The position numbers and the translations under genes were made by a program. A model generated the notes under the pieces. The model was not told the DNA's origin. It saw only the letters and a program-made list of their open reading frames with translations, and did not search any database. From Rhizobium sp. SSA_523 (GTDB lineage Bacteria; Pseudomonadota; Alphaproteobacteria; Rhizobiales; Rhizobiaceae), in the NCBI RefSeq assembly GCF_030435705.1, contig NZ_CP129382.1, positions 2,637,501 through 2,701,500 of the forward strand: a stretch of 64,000 nt of DNA. Direction: 5' to 3'. This document shows, one piece after another, positions 27,886 through 37,346 of this stretch (within the stretch, counting starts at the first letter, position 1; every line of letters starts with the position of its first letter).

Positions 27886-29748
27886 ATGACGATCGTGACA
27901 GCCTCTTCTTCCGGCGGAGCAGCCCCGCTTTCCGCATCGCTCGCCCATGTTAAGGCCGCTGGCTGGGGCAAGGGCCTCTCCATCCTCACCCGCATCACCG
28001 TGATGGCGCTGCGCCACCCCTACCAGTCGGGTGCCGCCATCGGCGCGACCTTCATCGCCTCCACCTTCCAGTTGATGATTCCGCTTCTGCTGGGACGGGC
28101 CGTCGACCAGGCACAGGGCATTACCGCGACCGGCAATGCCGCCGCCGCTGCCCAGGACGCGCTTTTATGGACGGCGCTTCTGCTGCTCGGGGCAAGCGTG
28201 CTGCGCGGCCTGTTCACCATGGTCCAGAACTATTACAGCGAGGCCGTGGGCCATCATATCGGCTACGAGTTGCGGCTGGCCTGTTACGAGAAGATCCAGC
28301 GCCTCTCCTTCAGCTTCCACGACACGGTTCATTCCGGCGATCTGATCACCGTCGGCCTTCTCGATCTGGAAGGCGTGCGCATGTATTTCTCGACCGCGCT
28401 CGTGCGCATGATCTTCCTCTCGGTGCTGATCGGTATCGGCGCCTATCTGCTTTTGTCGACCGATGTGGTGCTGGGGCTTCTGGCTCTGAGCTTCGTCCCC
28501 TTTGTCGGCTGGCGGTCCTCCGTCACGCAATTGCGGCTGCGGGCGACCTGGCTCGACCTGCAGGAGCGGCTCGCCGTTCTCACCCGGGTGATGGAAGAGA
28601 ATCTCGGCGGGATACGCGTTGTGCGCGCCTTTTCGGCCCATGCGCACGAATTGGAAAAATTCGACAATGCCTCGCGCGAGGCGCTGACGCTCGCCCATCA
28701 GCGGGTCGGCATCCGGGTCGCCAATACCAGCGCCATGACCTTTTCCTTCTTTGCCGCCATGGGACTGGTCCTCTGGGTCGGCGGCGGAAAAGTGATGGAA
28801 GGCGAAATCACCGTCGGCACGCTCGCCTCCTTCCTGACCTTCATGACCATTCTGCAAATGCCGGTGCGCCAGCTGGGCCTGATGGTGAATGGCTTCGCAC
28901 GCGCCTCCACCTGCGGCGCCCGTCTGTTCGAGCTTCTGGACATGGATATCGCCGTGAAGGACAAGCCCGGCGCGCCCGCCCTGAAGATCAGCCAGGGCAC
29001 GCTTCACTTCGACAAAGTGAGCTTCGCCTATCCCGCGGCGCCGGACAGTCCCGTGCTGAAGTCCATCAGCTTCGAGGCGCGGCGCGGCGAGACGATCGGC
29101 ATTGTCGGTCCGCCCGGCAGCGGCAAGTCGACGATCGCCCATCTCGTCCCGCGCTTTTACGATACGACATCCGGCAGCATCACGATCGATGGCCAGGATA
29201 TTCGCAGCGTCAGGTTGCAATCCCTGCGGCGCTCCGTGGTGGTGGTGCAGCAGGATTCCTTCCTCTTCACCACGACGATCGAGAACAATATTGCCTATGG
29301 AGACCCCTGGGCGCGGGAAGGCCAGATCGAGAAGGCCAGCGAAAGCGCCCAGCTGCACAATTACGTGCTGGGCCTGCCGGCCAGCTATGAGACAGTGGTC
29401 GGCGAACGCGGCGTCTCCCTTTCCGGCGGGCAGCGCCAGCGCCTGTCGATTGCGCGCGCCCTGATGTTGAAGCCGGCCGTGATGATCTTCGACGATTCCA
29501 CCGCCGCAATCGATGCGGCAACCGAGCAGCGCATCCGGAGCGCCATGCGCCGCTACGCATCCGACCGCGTCACCATCATCGTGGCCCACCGGTTGAGCTC
29601 CCTGATGCATGCCGACCGGATCCTGTTCCTGGAGGACGGACATATCGTCGAACAGGGCTCGCACCAGGAATTGCTGGCGCTGGGCGGCCGCTATCGGGCG
29701 CTCTACGACCTGCAGATCCGGCCCGACGACGAAACCATGGCGGGCTGA
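27886..29748 (+). CDS. ABC exporter half-transporter (subunit 1)
   Basis: 620 aa. N-terminal six-helix type-1 exporter domain (about residues 35-330) fused to an ATPase: Walker A GPPGSGKST, signature LSGGQRQRLSIARAL, Walker B VMIFDDSTAAID, in which the catalytic Glu after the Walker B Asp is Asp (DDS), suggesting a degenerate site as in many heterodimers. Followed 10 nt later by a second half-transporter. Substrate unknown; lipid, peptide or drug export are all possible. Confidence 0.9.
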   Translation: MTIVTASSSGGAAPLSASLAHVKAAGWGKGLSILTRITVMALRHPYQSGAAIGATFIASTFQLMIPLLLGRAVDQAQGITATGNAAAAAQDALLWTALLLLGASVLRGLFTMVQNYYSEAVGHHIGYELRLACYEKIQRLSFSFHDTVHSGDLITVGLLDLEGVRMYFSTALVRMIFLSVLIGIGAYLLLSTDVVLGLLALSFVPFVGWRSSVTQLRLRATWLDLQERLAVLTRVMEENLGGIRVVRAFSAHAHELEKFDNASREALTLAHQRVGIRVANTSAMTFSFFAAMGLVLWVGGGKVMEGEITVGTLASFLTFMTILQMPVRQLGLMVNGFARASTCGARLFELLDMDIAVKDKPGAPALKISQGTLHFDKVSFAYPAAPDSPVLKSISFEARRGETIGIVGPPGSGKSTIAHLVPRFYDTTSGSITIDGQDIRSVRLQSLRRSVVVVQQDSFLFTTTIENNIAYGDPWAREGQIEKASESAQLHNYVLGLPASYETVVGERGVSLSGGQRQRLSIARALMLKPAVMIFDDSTAAIDAATEQRIRSAMRRYASDRVTIIVAHRLSSLMHADRILFLEDGHIVEQGSHQELLALGGRYRALYDLQIRPDDETMAG

Positions 29749-29758
29749 GGGGGATAGA

Positions 29759-31654
29759 ATGGCAGAGGAAATGGAAACCGAGCGCGCCGATGTTCGCGAA
29801 GACGGGCGCCGTCCGCCCCGCGCTGTCGTCGGCTCGCACAGGATCGAAGAAGAGATCTTCGGCAAGGTCTTCGACCGCAACATCATTGCCAGGATCTGGG
29901 ATTTCGTTCGTCCCTATCGCCGGAAGGTCTTTCTTGCCGTGGTCGCGGTGCTGGCCTTTACGGCCATGCAATTGCTGATCCCGCTGATCATCCGCTATGC
30001 CATCGATCACGGCATGCAGCCGGGCGGCGACCGTTCCGCCCTGCTCTACGCCCTGATCGCCTTCGGCATTGCGATCCTCGTCAATTTCGCCGCCAGCTTT
30101 GCGCAGGAAACCCTGGTCGGCAATGTGGCGGAGGATGTTCTCTTCGATATCCGTCGCGCGATGTTCTCGCATCTGCAACGCGTCTCGCTGTCATTCATGG
30201 ACAAGACCGAGGTCGGACGCCTCATGTCGCGGCTGCAGGGCGATGTCAATTCCATGCAGGAATTCCTGGAAACTTCCGTCCTTTCCGTCGGCGATATCAC
30301 GCTTCTGATCGGCATCGTCGCGGTGATGCTCTATCTCGATTTCTACCTGGGTCTTCTCACTTTGTCGGCCCTGCCCATTCTCTTCATCGTCCGGATCTTT
30401 TGGCTGCCGGTGGCGCGCAAATCCTTCATGGCCGCACATGAATCGAATTCGGTTGCCAGCGGCGCTTTGGCCGAAGCCATACATGGCGTGCGCGCCGTGC
30501 AGGGAATGGACAGGCAGGCGGTGAATTTTACCCTGTTCGACGACAAGGCACGGACCAACCTCGTCAACCATCTCAAGGCGGCCCGTCTGGCGCAGATCAT
30601 GATCCCCATTGTCGACACGCTGACGGGGATTGCCATGGCCCTCGTTATTGTCGTGGGCGGTGCGCGTGTGCTGGGCCAGGCGCTGGATATCGGCGTCATG
30701 ATTGCCTTTCTCTTCTACATCCAGCGGTTTTTCGATCCGATCCGCTCGCTGACCCTGCAATATTCGGTCATGCAGCGCGCCATGGCCTCGGGCCAGCGGC
30801 TGACGGATGTGCTGGATGTTCGGGTCGATATCACCGACAAGGAGAATGCCACCGAATTGTCGCCCGCCATGGATGGATCGGTCGAATTCCGCAATGTGGT
30901 CTTCGGTTACAATCCGAAGCATCCGGTTCTCAAGAATGTCAGCTTCAAGGTCAATCCGGGGGAGACCGTGGCTCTTGTCGGACCCACCGGCTCCGGCAAA
31001 TCAAGCTGCATGTCCCTGATCCACCGCTTCTATGAAGTCCAGCAGGGTGCCGTTCTGGTGGGTGGCCATGACGTGCGCGACCTCACCCAGGATTCCCTTG
31101 GCCGGCAGATCGCGATGGTGCTGCAGGAGCCCTTCCTGTTCACCGGAACCGTCTTTGAGAATATTCGCTATCACAAGACGGATGCGACGCGCGACCAGGT
31201 CATCGAAGCTGCCAAGGCCGTCGGGGCGCATGACTTCATCCTGCGCATGCCGGATGGCTATGACAGCCTGCTTGGCCAGCGCGGCGGCAATCTCTCCCTC
31301 GGCCAGCGCCAATTGATCAGTTTTGCGCGCGCCCTGGTGGCGGATGCCAAGATCCTGGTGCTGGACGAAGCGACCGCCAATATAGACAGCTATACGGAAA
31401 TGCTGATCCAGAAGGCGCTGGTCAAGCTTCTGGAAGGCCGGACCGGGCTGGTGATTGCCCACCGCCTTGCCACTATTCGCGAAGCCGACCGCATTATCGT
31501 TCTTCAAAATGGCGAACTGATCGAGAGCGGCAATCATGCCGAGCTGATGGCCAATGGCAAGCTCTATTCCCGGCTTTACAATCTGAACTATGCGTCCTTC
31601 GACGATATACCCGACACCATCGTGGAGGATGCCCTTAGCCCCTCCTCCACCTGA
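29759..31654 (+). CDS. ABC exporter half-transporter (subunit 2)
   Basis: 631 aa. Charged N-terminal tail, six-helix exporter domain (about residues 50-340), ATPase with Walker A GPTGSGKSS, signature LSLGQRQLISFARAL (a deviation from LSGGQ) and Walker B ILVLDEATANID with the catalytic Glu present. Together with subunit 1 this gives one consensus and one degenerate catalytic site, the pattern of a heterodimeric exporter. Start 29759 after GAGGGGGATAGA. Confidence 0.9.
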   Translation: MAEEMETERADVREDGRRPPRAVVGSHRIEEEIFGKVFDRNIIARIWDFVRPYRRKVFLAVVAVLAFTAMQLLIPLIIRYAIDHGMQPGGDRSALLYALIAFGIAILVNFAASFAQETLVGNVAEDVLFDIRRAMFSHLQRVSLSFMDKTEVGRLMSRLQGDVNSMQEFLETSVLSVGDITLLIGIVAVMLYLDFYLGLLTLSALPILFIVRIFWLPVARKSFMAAHESNSVASGALAEAIHGVRAVQGMDRQAVNFTLFDDKARTNLVNHLKAARLAQIMIPIVDTLTGIAMALVIVVGGARVLGQALDIGVMIAFLFYIQRFFDPIRSLTLQYSVMQRAMASGQRLTDVLDVRVDITDKENATELSPAMDGSVEFRNVVFGYNPKHPVLKNVSFKVNPGETVALVGPTGSGKSSCMSLIHRFYEVQQGAVLVGGHDVRDLTQDSLGRQIAMVLQEPFLFTGTVFENIRYHKTDATRDQVIEAAKAVGAHDFILRMPDGYDSLLGQRGGNLSLGQRQLISFARALVADAKILVLDEATANIDSYTEMLIQKALVKLLEGRTGLVIAHRLATIREADRIIVLQNGELIESGNHAELMANGKLYSRLYNLNYASFDDIPDTIVEDALSPSST

Positions 31655-31771
31655 GCCCTTCTTCTCGCGCAATCGAAAGCGGCAGCACGGGCTGAGGCCC
31701 ACGCCCGGCGCCATGACCGGAACCTTGTCCTCGCGCCCTCGTTGTTTCGTCGACGCTAAAAGGAGTTGCCG

Positions 31772-31951
31772 ATGGACAGAGACAGAAATGCACAGCGCGC
31801 CGTGGGCGAAGAACAGGCCCCGGATCATCCCCGCCAGGGCGTCATCCCGGCTGGGCCCGATGCCCGTGCCAAGGTCGATCCGGAAAAGACGCCGGGGGCC
31901 GGTGCCCTTCCCGATCCGGATACGAAGGATATCGATCCGGGTTCGGAATAA
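31772..31951 (+). CDS. Small acidic Pro/Asp-rich protein
   Basis: 59 aa, hydrophilic, ending DPDTKDIDPGSE. No recognised domain and no membrane segment. The start is supported by AAAAGGAGTTGCC directly upstream. It lies 117 nt after the ABC exporter and before a terminator, so it may be the last gene of that transcript or have its own promoter. Similar small proteins occur in rhizobia by memory only. Function unknown. Confidence 0.6.
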   Translation: MDRDRNAQRAVGEEQAPDHPRQGVIPAGPDARAKVDPEKTPGAGALPDPDTKDIDPGSE

Positions 31952-32296
31952 GTCCGAGCCTGGATGGCAGGCTGGACCAGACCGGACCGCTAGCCGGATG
32001 CGGATGTGACGATAGACCCGGTCGGCCCTTTCAGGCCGGCCGGGTTTTCCTGTAGGAAACCGCGCTGATCCTCGGCGTGAAGCGGCAGCATCGATGATCG
32101 ACCTGCGGCGGCTTGACGCTTGCCGTCGCGCCTGTTCTGGTTCTATACGACAGTCCAAGACGAGCCTGCAGCATGGATCCTGGACGCCTCCTGGATGCCC
32201 CCCTGGGAGCCCCCTGGGAGGCCCTGGAAGTCAGTGCACCGGCTTGCCGTCAGCGGGATTGCGTGCAACAGCTTCCCCAACGAGGACGACGGATCG
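31952..32296. other. Intergenic stretch before the haemoglobin gene
   Basis: Contains the terminator at 32016-32048. The rest has no supported gene; overlapping short frames here have no ribosome sites and no recognisable products. The promoter of the haemoglobin gene must lie here but no clear -35/-10 pair was identified. Confidence 0.5.
32016..32048 (+). terminator. Rho-independent terminator
   Basis: ACCCGGTCGGCC (32016-32027), loop CTTTCA, GGCCGGCCGGGT (32034-32045), then TTT. Twelve base pairs with one G-T pair. Confidence 0.85.
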
Positions 32297-32695
32297 ATGA
32301 CTGGCGAAACCATCACGCTTTATGAGGCAATCGGCGGGGACGAGACGGTGCGGGCCCTGACCCGCCGGTTCTACGCACTCATGGACAGCCTGCCGGAAGC
32401 CGCGCGCTGCCGCGCCGTTCATCCGGCCGACCTCTCCGGCAGCGAAGCCAAGCTCTACGACTACCTTACCGGCTATCTCGGCGGCCCTCCCGTCTATGTC
32501 GAAAAATATGGGCATCCACGGCTGCGCTCCCGTCATTTCATGGCGTCGATCGGCGTCAGGGAACGGGATGAATGGCTGCTCTGTTTCTCGCAGGCCATGG
32601 CGGAAACCATCGACAACCCGAAGCTTCGGGACATCATCTGGGCGCCGATCGAGCGCCTGGCGCACCATATGCAGAACCGGGAGGAGCAGGCATGA
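32297..32695 (+). CDS. Group II truncated haemoglobin
   Basis: 132 aa globin. The KYGHPRLRSRHF segment with the haem-proximal His region and the DEWLLCFSQAM helix with Trp are typical of TrHb2 (GlbO). Start 32297; longer frames upstream are judged shadows. The family binds O2/NO and is linked to oxidative or nitrosative stress. It overlaps the DUF423 gene by ATGA. Confidence 0.92.
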   Translation: MTGETITLYEAIGGDETVRALTRRFYALMDSLPEAARCRAVHPADLSGSEAKLYDYLTGYLGGPPVYVEKYGHPRLRSRHFMASIGVRERDEWLLCFSQAMAETIDNPKLRDIIWAPIERLAHHMQNREEQA

Positions 32696-33075
32696 GAAGC
32701 CCGACCATTCGCTCTGCCATCCTCATTCTGGCCGGCATTATCGGCGCCTCCGGCGTCGGCCTCGCGGCAGCGGCCAGCCATGGCAGCGATGCCCGCCTGC
32801 TTGGCTCCGCCTCTGCAATGTGCCTGGCGCATGCGCCTGTTCTGATGGGGCTTTATCTCTTGAGCGAACGGCAGAGACTGGCCACAGTCGCGGCCGGCCT
32901 TCTGGCTGCCGGCACGATCGTCTTTTCGACGGATCTGCTGCTACGCCATTTCGAAGCCACAAGCCTGTTTCCAATGGCCGCGCCCGCCGGCGGAATGGCA
33001 ATGATCCTTGGCTGGCTCCTGGTGGCACTGTGCGGGGTCTTTGCGGCCAGAGCCGGCAACCACCGGTCCCCCTGA
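32692..33075 (+). CDS. DUF423 family membrane protein
   Basis: 127 aa, about four hydrophobic helices. AILILAGIIGASGVGLAAAASH at the N-terminus and the C-terminal PAGGMAMILGWLLVA region are typical of the DUF423/YgdD family. Function unknown. Coupled to the truncated haemoglobin through an ATGA overlap. Confidence 0.88.
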   Translation: MRSPTIRSAILILAGIIGASGVGLAAAASHGSDARLLGSASAMCLAHAPVLMGLYLLSERQRLATVAAGLLAAGTIVFSTDLLLRHFEATSLFPMAAPAGGMAMILGWLLVALCGVFAARAGNHRSP

Positions 33076-33266
33076 CGTTCCCGTTTCTCCGGTCTTTCGT
33101 CTAGTCTGTCCCTCCGTCCTGTTGCTCCCGTCTATCCGCTGCCATTCCCGGCCTCGGCAACGGTGAAGCGGCAGCGGCCCTTGGCCAGGCGGCTTTCCCA
33201 AAGGTCGCCTCTTGCGCAAGGCGGCTATTGCCTCAATGATGGGATTGGCAACAGGGGGATGCTGCC

Positions 33267-34238
33267 GTGGATGTCAATGCCAGTGATGTTGCCGGGTCGG
33301 ATCTTCAGGGCTCGCCCTTGCGGTTTCCCGCCACGGATGGCTATGCGCTAGGAGGTTTTCTCTGGTGCAGGGAACAGTTGTCGGACCAGCGCCCGACCGT
33401 CATCATCACCTGTGCCACATCCGTGCGCTCGCGCTATTATGCGCGCTTCGCCGCCTATCTGTTCCAGAACGGCTTCAACGTCCTTACCTATGACTATCGC
33501 GGCATCGGCGAGTCGCGGCCGCAGAGCCTGCGCGGATTTGCAGCGGACTGGATCGACTGGGGGGAGAAGGATCTGGAAGGCGCATTGCGATATGTCGAAA
33601 CGCGCTTTCCCGGGGCTCCCGTCTCTGTCGTCGGTCACTCGATCGGCGGCTTCGCCATCGGCGCGGCGCCGTCCAATGCGGCGATCGAACGCATCCTGAC
33701 CGTGGGTGCGCAATTTGCCTATTGGCGGGACTATGCGCCCCAGGCCCGGCTGGCAATGCTTTGGAAATGGCATGTCCTTATGCCGCTGGTCACGCAGCTG
33801 CTGGGCTATTTTCCAGCCAAGCGGCTGGGATGGATGGAGGACACGCCGGCTGGCGTCGCCATGGGATGGAGCAGGATGGGCCCGCGCTTCGAAACCTCGC
33901 TGCGGCGGCGGCCGCTCGGCGCTGATCGCAGGCCGGAGGGCATGGCTTTGCCGCCACGCTTTGCGCAAGTCAGGGCGCCGATCCTGGCTATCGGACTTTC
34001 AGATGATGCCTATGGCACGGTGCCTGCCATCAGGCGGCTTCTTTCCTATTTCCCTCGCACGCGCCGTCTTCACCTGCATCTCGGGCCCGAAGACTTTGGG
34101 CAGGCCCAGATCGGGCATTTCGCCTTTTTTCATGACCGTTTCCGCGACAGTCTCTGGCCCATTGCCCTGAGCTGGCTAAAACAGGGTGAGGTCATGCCCA
34201 AGCTCCATCACAGCCTGGAAGAAATTCCTCCGGCCTGA
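33267..34238 (+). CDS. Alpha/beta hydrolase (S33/lysophospholipase-like)
   Basis: 323 aa. Nucleophile elbow GHSIGGFA, preceded by TYDYRGIGESRP, the usual oxyanion-strand segment. A Cys-rich lid (YWRDYAPQARLAMLWKWH) is unusual and similar to family members with unknown substrates. The start is a GTG at 33267 preceded by AGGGGGAT. Stands alone between DUF423 and the kdu regulator. Confidence 0.8.
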   Translation: MDVNASDVAGSDLQGSPLRFPATDGYALGGFLWCREQLSDQRPTVIITCATSVRSRYYARFAAYLFQNGFNVLTYDYRGIGESRPQSLRGFAADWIDWGEKDLEGALRYVETRFPGAPVSVVGHSIGGFAIGAAPSNAAIERILTVGAQFAYWRDYAPQARLAMLWKWHVLMPLVTQLLGYFPAKRLGWMEDTPAGVAMGWSRMGPRFETSLRRRPLGADRRPEGMALPPRFAQVRAPILAIGLSDDAYGTVPAIRRLLSYFPRTRRLHLHLGPEDFGQAQIGHFAFFHDRFRDSLWPIALSWLKQGEVMPKLHHSLEEIPPA

Positions 34239-34359
34239 CCGGCATCTTGCCCAAAACTCCCATTGATCCGCACCGACGCTGAAGCAGGCGAATGCGGTTG
34301 CGCTTGTCGCTCGCGGATTGTATGGAAGTGTCTACGATTTGTAAGAAGGATCGGTTCGC

Positions 34360-35025
34360 ATGCGGGCTCAGGCGGAGAGCATGGCGCACAAGGTGGAGCG
34401 GCAATTGCGGGCGGATATCCTGGCGCTCGCTTTGCCGCCTGGGACACGCATTTCCGAGCAGGAGATCGGCGAACGCTATGGCTCCTCACGCCAGCCCGGC
34501 CGCGAGGCGTTGATCGGGCTTGCCAAGAGCCGGCTGGTCGAGATCCTGCCTCAGCGCGGCGCAGTGATCGCCCGCATTTCCGTCGATAAGCTGATGCAGG
34601 CGGCGTTCATTCGCGAGACGATCGAAACCGCCGTCGTGAAGGCGGCCTGCCGTGTCTTTCACGTCCAGGCCCGCAGCCGGCTGGAGGCGAGCCTGGGCGA
34701 GCAGAAGAGGGCGGCAGCGGCGGGAGACAGGAGCGCCTTTCGCCAGGCCGACACCGCCTTCCATAAACTATTGGCCGAGGGCGCCGGTCTGCCTATGGCC
34801 TGGTCGGTGGTGGAGGACCTGAAGGCGCATATCGACCGGGCCTGCTGCCTTTCGCTGCAGGCGCCGGACGCGCTGTCCCGCCTTGTCGGCGAGCACCAGG
34901 CCATTCTCGGTGCTATCGATCGCCGCGATGAGGCGGGTGCCGTCCACTCCATGACCAGCCACCTGTCGGAATTGCTGCACGACCTGCCTCAGCTCGAAAT
35001 GCAATATCCCGATCTTTTTGAATGA
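34360..35025 (+). CDS. GntR-family (FCD) regulator adjoining kduI/kduD
   Basis: 221 aa. GntR winged helix (TRISEQEIGERYGSSRQPGREAL) and FCD helical domain (ADTAFHKLLAEGAG, GEHQAILGAIDRRDEAG). The start at 34360 was not uniquely decided; Met8 is an alternative. 21 nt before kduI on the same strand, so likely autoregulated and controlling kduID in response to a uronate-derived ketoacid. Confidence 0.85.
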   Translation: MRAQAESMAHKVERQLRADILALALPPGTRISEQEIGERYGSSRQPGREALIGLAKSRLVEILPQRGAVIARISVDKLMQAAFIRETIETAVVKAACRVFHVQARSRLEASLGEQKRAAAAGDRSAFRQADTAFHKLLAEGAGLPMAWSVVEDLKAHIDRACCLSLQAPDALSRLVGEHQAILGAIDRRDEAGAVHSMTSHLSELLHDLPQLEMQYPDLFE

Positions 35026-35046
35026 CGACCCAAGGGAGAAGCCATC

Positions 35047-35895
35047 ATGTCAACGACCATCGAGACCCGGCACGCGGTGCATTACAGCCAGTCGGAGGCG
35101 ATGAACGGCGCACAGCTGCGCGAGAATTTCATGGTGGAGACGCTGTTCGCGCCCGGGGACATATACGCGGTCTATACCCATTACGACCGGATGCTGCTGC
35201 TCGGCATCATGCCGACGGCAGCGCCCCTCTCGATCGGAGCGGATCTGGCCAAGACTGTCGGTACCGATTTCCTGCTCGAGCGGCGCGAGCTTGGTCTCAT
35301 CAATATCGGCGGCAAAGGCCGGGTGGTGGCCGATGGCACAGCCTACGAGCTGGATCAACAGGATGGCCTCTACCTTGGCATGGGCGTGCGTGACATCACC
35401 TTCGAGAGCATCGACCCGAACCAGCCCGCGAAATTCTACATCAACAGCGTCCCTGCCCATTCGAGCTTTCCCTCGCGCCCCATCACGAAGGCCGATGCAA
35501 TCGAGAACAATCTGGGCGATCAGGCGAATTGCAACAAGCGCAAGCTCTACCAATATATCCACCCGAAGGTTCTGCCCACCTGCCAGCTCCTGATGGGCCT
35601 CACGCGGCTTGAGACCGGCAGCGTCTGGAACACGATGCCGGCCCATCTGCATGACCGCCGGATGGAAGCCTATCTCTATTTCGAAATTCCCGAAAACGCC
35701 TTCGTCGTGCATCTGATGGGCCGCCCGCAGGCCACCGGCCATCTCATCATGCGCAGCGAACAGGCCGTCCTCTCGCCGCCCTGGTCCATCCATTGCGGAT
35801 CCGGCACCAGCGCCTATGCCTTCATCTGGAGCATGGCCGGCGACAACCAGTCCTTCACCGACATGGACTTCGTGCCCATGACGGACCTCAAGTGA
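35047..35895 (+). CDS. kduI: 5-keto-4-deoxyuronate isomerase
   Basis: 282 aa, cupin. Converts 4-deoxy-L-threo-5-hexosulose uronate to 3-deoxy-D-glycero-2,5-hexodiulosonate. The zinc-binding stretch MPAHLHDRRMEAYLYFE and GNNKRKLYQYIHP-like segment (CNKRKLYQYIHP) match KduI. Start 35047 after AAGGGAGAAGCCATC. Followed 11 nt later by kduD. Confidence 0.95.
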   Translation: MSTTIETRHAVHYSQSEAMNGAQLRENFMVETLFAPGDIYAVYTHYDRMLLLGIMPTAAPLSIGADLAKTVGTDFLLERRELGLINIGGKGRVVADGTAYELDQQDGLYLGMGVRDITFESIDPNQPAKFYINSVPAHSSFPSRPITKADAIENNLGDQANCNKRKLYQYIHPKVLPTCQLLMGLTRLETGSVWNTMPAHLHDRRMEAYLYFEIPENAFVVHLMGRPQATGHLIMRSEQAVLSPPWSIHCGSGTSAYAFIWSMAGDNQSFTDMDFVPMTDLK

Positions 35896-35906
35896 GGGGG
35901 CGGACC

Positions 35907-36674
35907 ATGTCTCTCCAGGCCATGTCTCTCTTCGATCTGACGGGAAAGCGGGCGCTGATCACCGGCGCGCGCACCGGCCTTGGCCAAGGCCTTGCCCTGG
36001 CGCTTGCGGGCGCCGGAGCCGATATCATCGCGCTGGGCTCGCAACCCATGCCGCAAACCAGAGCGGCGGTGGAAACGACCGGCCGGAGCTTCGAGGAAGT
36101 CATCTATGACCTCAAGGATCCCTCCGGCCTGGATGCTGTGGTTCAGGCCCTGACGGAAAAGGGGACGATCGACATTCTCGTGAACAATGCCGGCCAGATC
36201 CGCCGCGCCGATTTCGCCCAGTTCTCGGAGTCTGACTGGGACGACATCATGAACATCAACCTCAAGAGCACCTTCATCCTGTCACAGGCCGTGGTTCGAC
36301 ACATGCTGGAGAAAGGGATCGCCGGGCGGATCGTCAATATTGCCTCGCTCCTGTCCTTCCAGGGCGGAATCCGCGTCGCATCCTACACGTCGAGCAAACA
36401 CGCCGTGGCCGGGCTGACGAAACTCATGGCCAATGAACTGGCTCCGCGCGGCATCACGGTCAATGCCATCGCGCCCGGTTACATGGATACCGACAATACA
36501 GAAGCCCTTCGCAACGATCCCGAGCGCAGCCGCGCCATCCTCGAGAGGATACCGGCCGGCCGCTGGGGAAAGCCGTCGGACCTGGACACCGCCGTGCTTT
36601 TCTTCGCCGCGCCGGCCAGTAGCTATGTCACCGGCCAGATTCTGGCCATCGATGGTGGATGGCTCGCCCGGTAA
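35907..36674 (+). CDS. kduD: 2-deoxy-D-gluconate / 2-keto-3-deoxygluconate 3-dehydrogenase
   Basis: 255 aa SDR. TGARTGLG cofactor loop, NNAG, Ser in NIASLLSFQ, catalytic YTSSK, all intact. Reduces 2,5-diketo-3-deoxygluconate to KDG, the step after KduI. Start at 35907 after AGTGAGGGGGCGG, alternative Met6. Confidence 0.94.
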   Translation: MSLQAMSLFDLTGKRALITGARTGLGQGLALALAGAGADIIALGSQPMPQTRAAVETTGRSFEEVIYDLKDPSGLDAVVQALTEKGTIDILVNNAGQIRRADFAQFSESDWDDIMNINLKSTFILSQAVVRHMLEKGIAGRIVNIASLLSFQGGIRVASYTSSKHAVAGLTKLMANELAPRGITVNAIAPGYMDTDNTEALRNDPERSRAILERIPAGRWGKPSDLDTAVLFFAAPASSYVTGQILAIDGGWLAR

Positions 36675-36682
36675 GGCACATC

Positions 36683-36714
36683 AATGCTGCCCGCCTCGCA
36701 CGCCGGGCAGCATT
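36683..36714. terminator. Hairpin between kduD and the convergent IalB-like gene
   Basis: AATGCTGCCCG (36683-36693) pairs with CGGGCAGCATT (36704-36714), 10-nt loop. Perfect stem between convergent genes; little T-tract. Confidence 0.65.
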
Positions 36715-36719
36715 CATGA

Positions 36720-37346
36720 TTAATGCGAGAGTTCGGCCGCACGCGCCAGGGCGGCCGACAATCCCGCGAGCGGAATGCGCATCGAGACCGGCTCGCGGAA
36801 TGAGAGGGTTTCCGCCTTCACCGTTAGAATGGCCGCCGGCGTCTCCGCTGCGTCCGTCAGCGCGGTCACCACCTCCCGGGATAAACGCAGCGGCACGATG
36901 CAGCCGCCGGGAAGGCAGGTCGAGAAGGCGAAGGTCAGCGGTTGAGACAGGCCGGTGCCTGTTATCTGAACACCTTTGGCAAGCGCGAGGCCGAAGGGCA
37001 GGAGAAGCGCGCCCTCGACCTCTCCGAGGTGGAGAGGGCGAAGCTCCGCCGACAGCATGGGTTTGCCACTTTGCGGATCCGTCTGGACCTGGCTCAGAAC
37101 GCAGCCGACGACGCCGTTCTGGCCGCGGCAGGCGACGGTCCATTGCCCATGCGGCTCGAAAAAGGACCCCGTGCCGCCGGGCAGCTGCGCCGCCGAGAGC
37201 CTATGGCAAGATAGAGGAGCGACCAGACAGGCCATCGCGAGGAGCGAGATGGAAGAGGCCTCTCGCAGCCTTGCTTTATTCGGGTTGCGCGGGCGTAATC
37301 CGATTTCGGCCAGGCCGATCCGACCACGCCGCAGGCGGGACAGCAT
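36720..37346 (-). CDS. Invasion-associated locus B (IalB) family protein
   Basis: IalB/PF06776-type exported protein: HGQWTVACRGQ, GCVLSQVQ and FSTCLPGGCIVPL with the family's Cys pairs. A hydrophobic segment (ISLLAMACLVAPLSCHR) before the mature region suggests an exported or lipid-anchored product, but the start is unclear: in-frame Met codons occur at 37346 and 37235 and the frame is open to 37514. Known members bind haem/outer-membrane partners or aid invasion in Bartonella; here the role is unknown. Confidence 0.75.
   Translation of the reverse strand: MLSRLRRGRIGLAEIGLRPRNPNKARLREASSISLLAMACLVAPLSCHRLSAAQLPGGTGSFFEPHGQWTVACRGQNGVVGCVLSQVQTDPQSGKPMLSAELRPLHLGEVEGALLLPFGLALAKGVQITGTGLSQPLTFAFSTCLPGGCIVPLRLSREVVTALTDAAETPAAILTVKAETLSFREPVSMRIPLAGLSAALARAAELSH

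Noticed and set aside
28165..29886. 573-codon minus-strand frame
   Set aside because: Antisense to the ABC exporter genes, no domain, biased composition.
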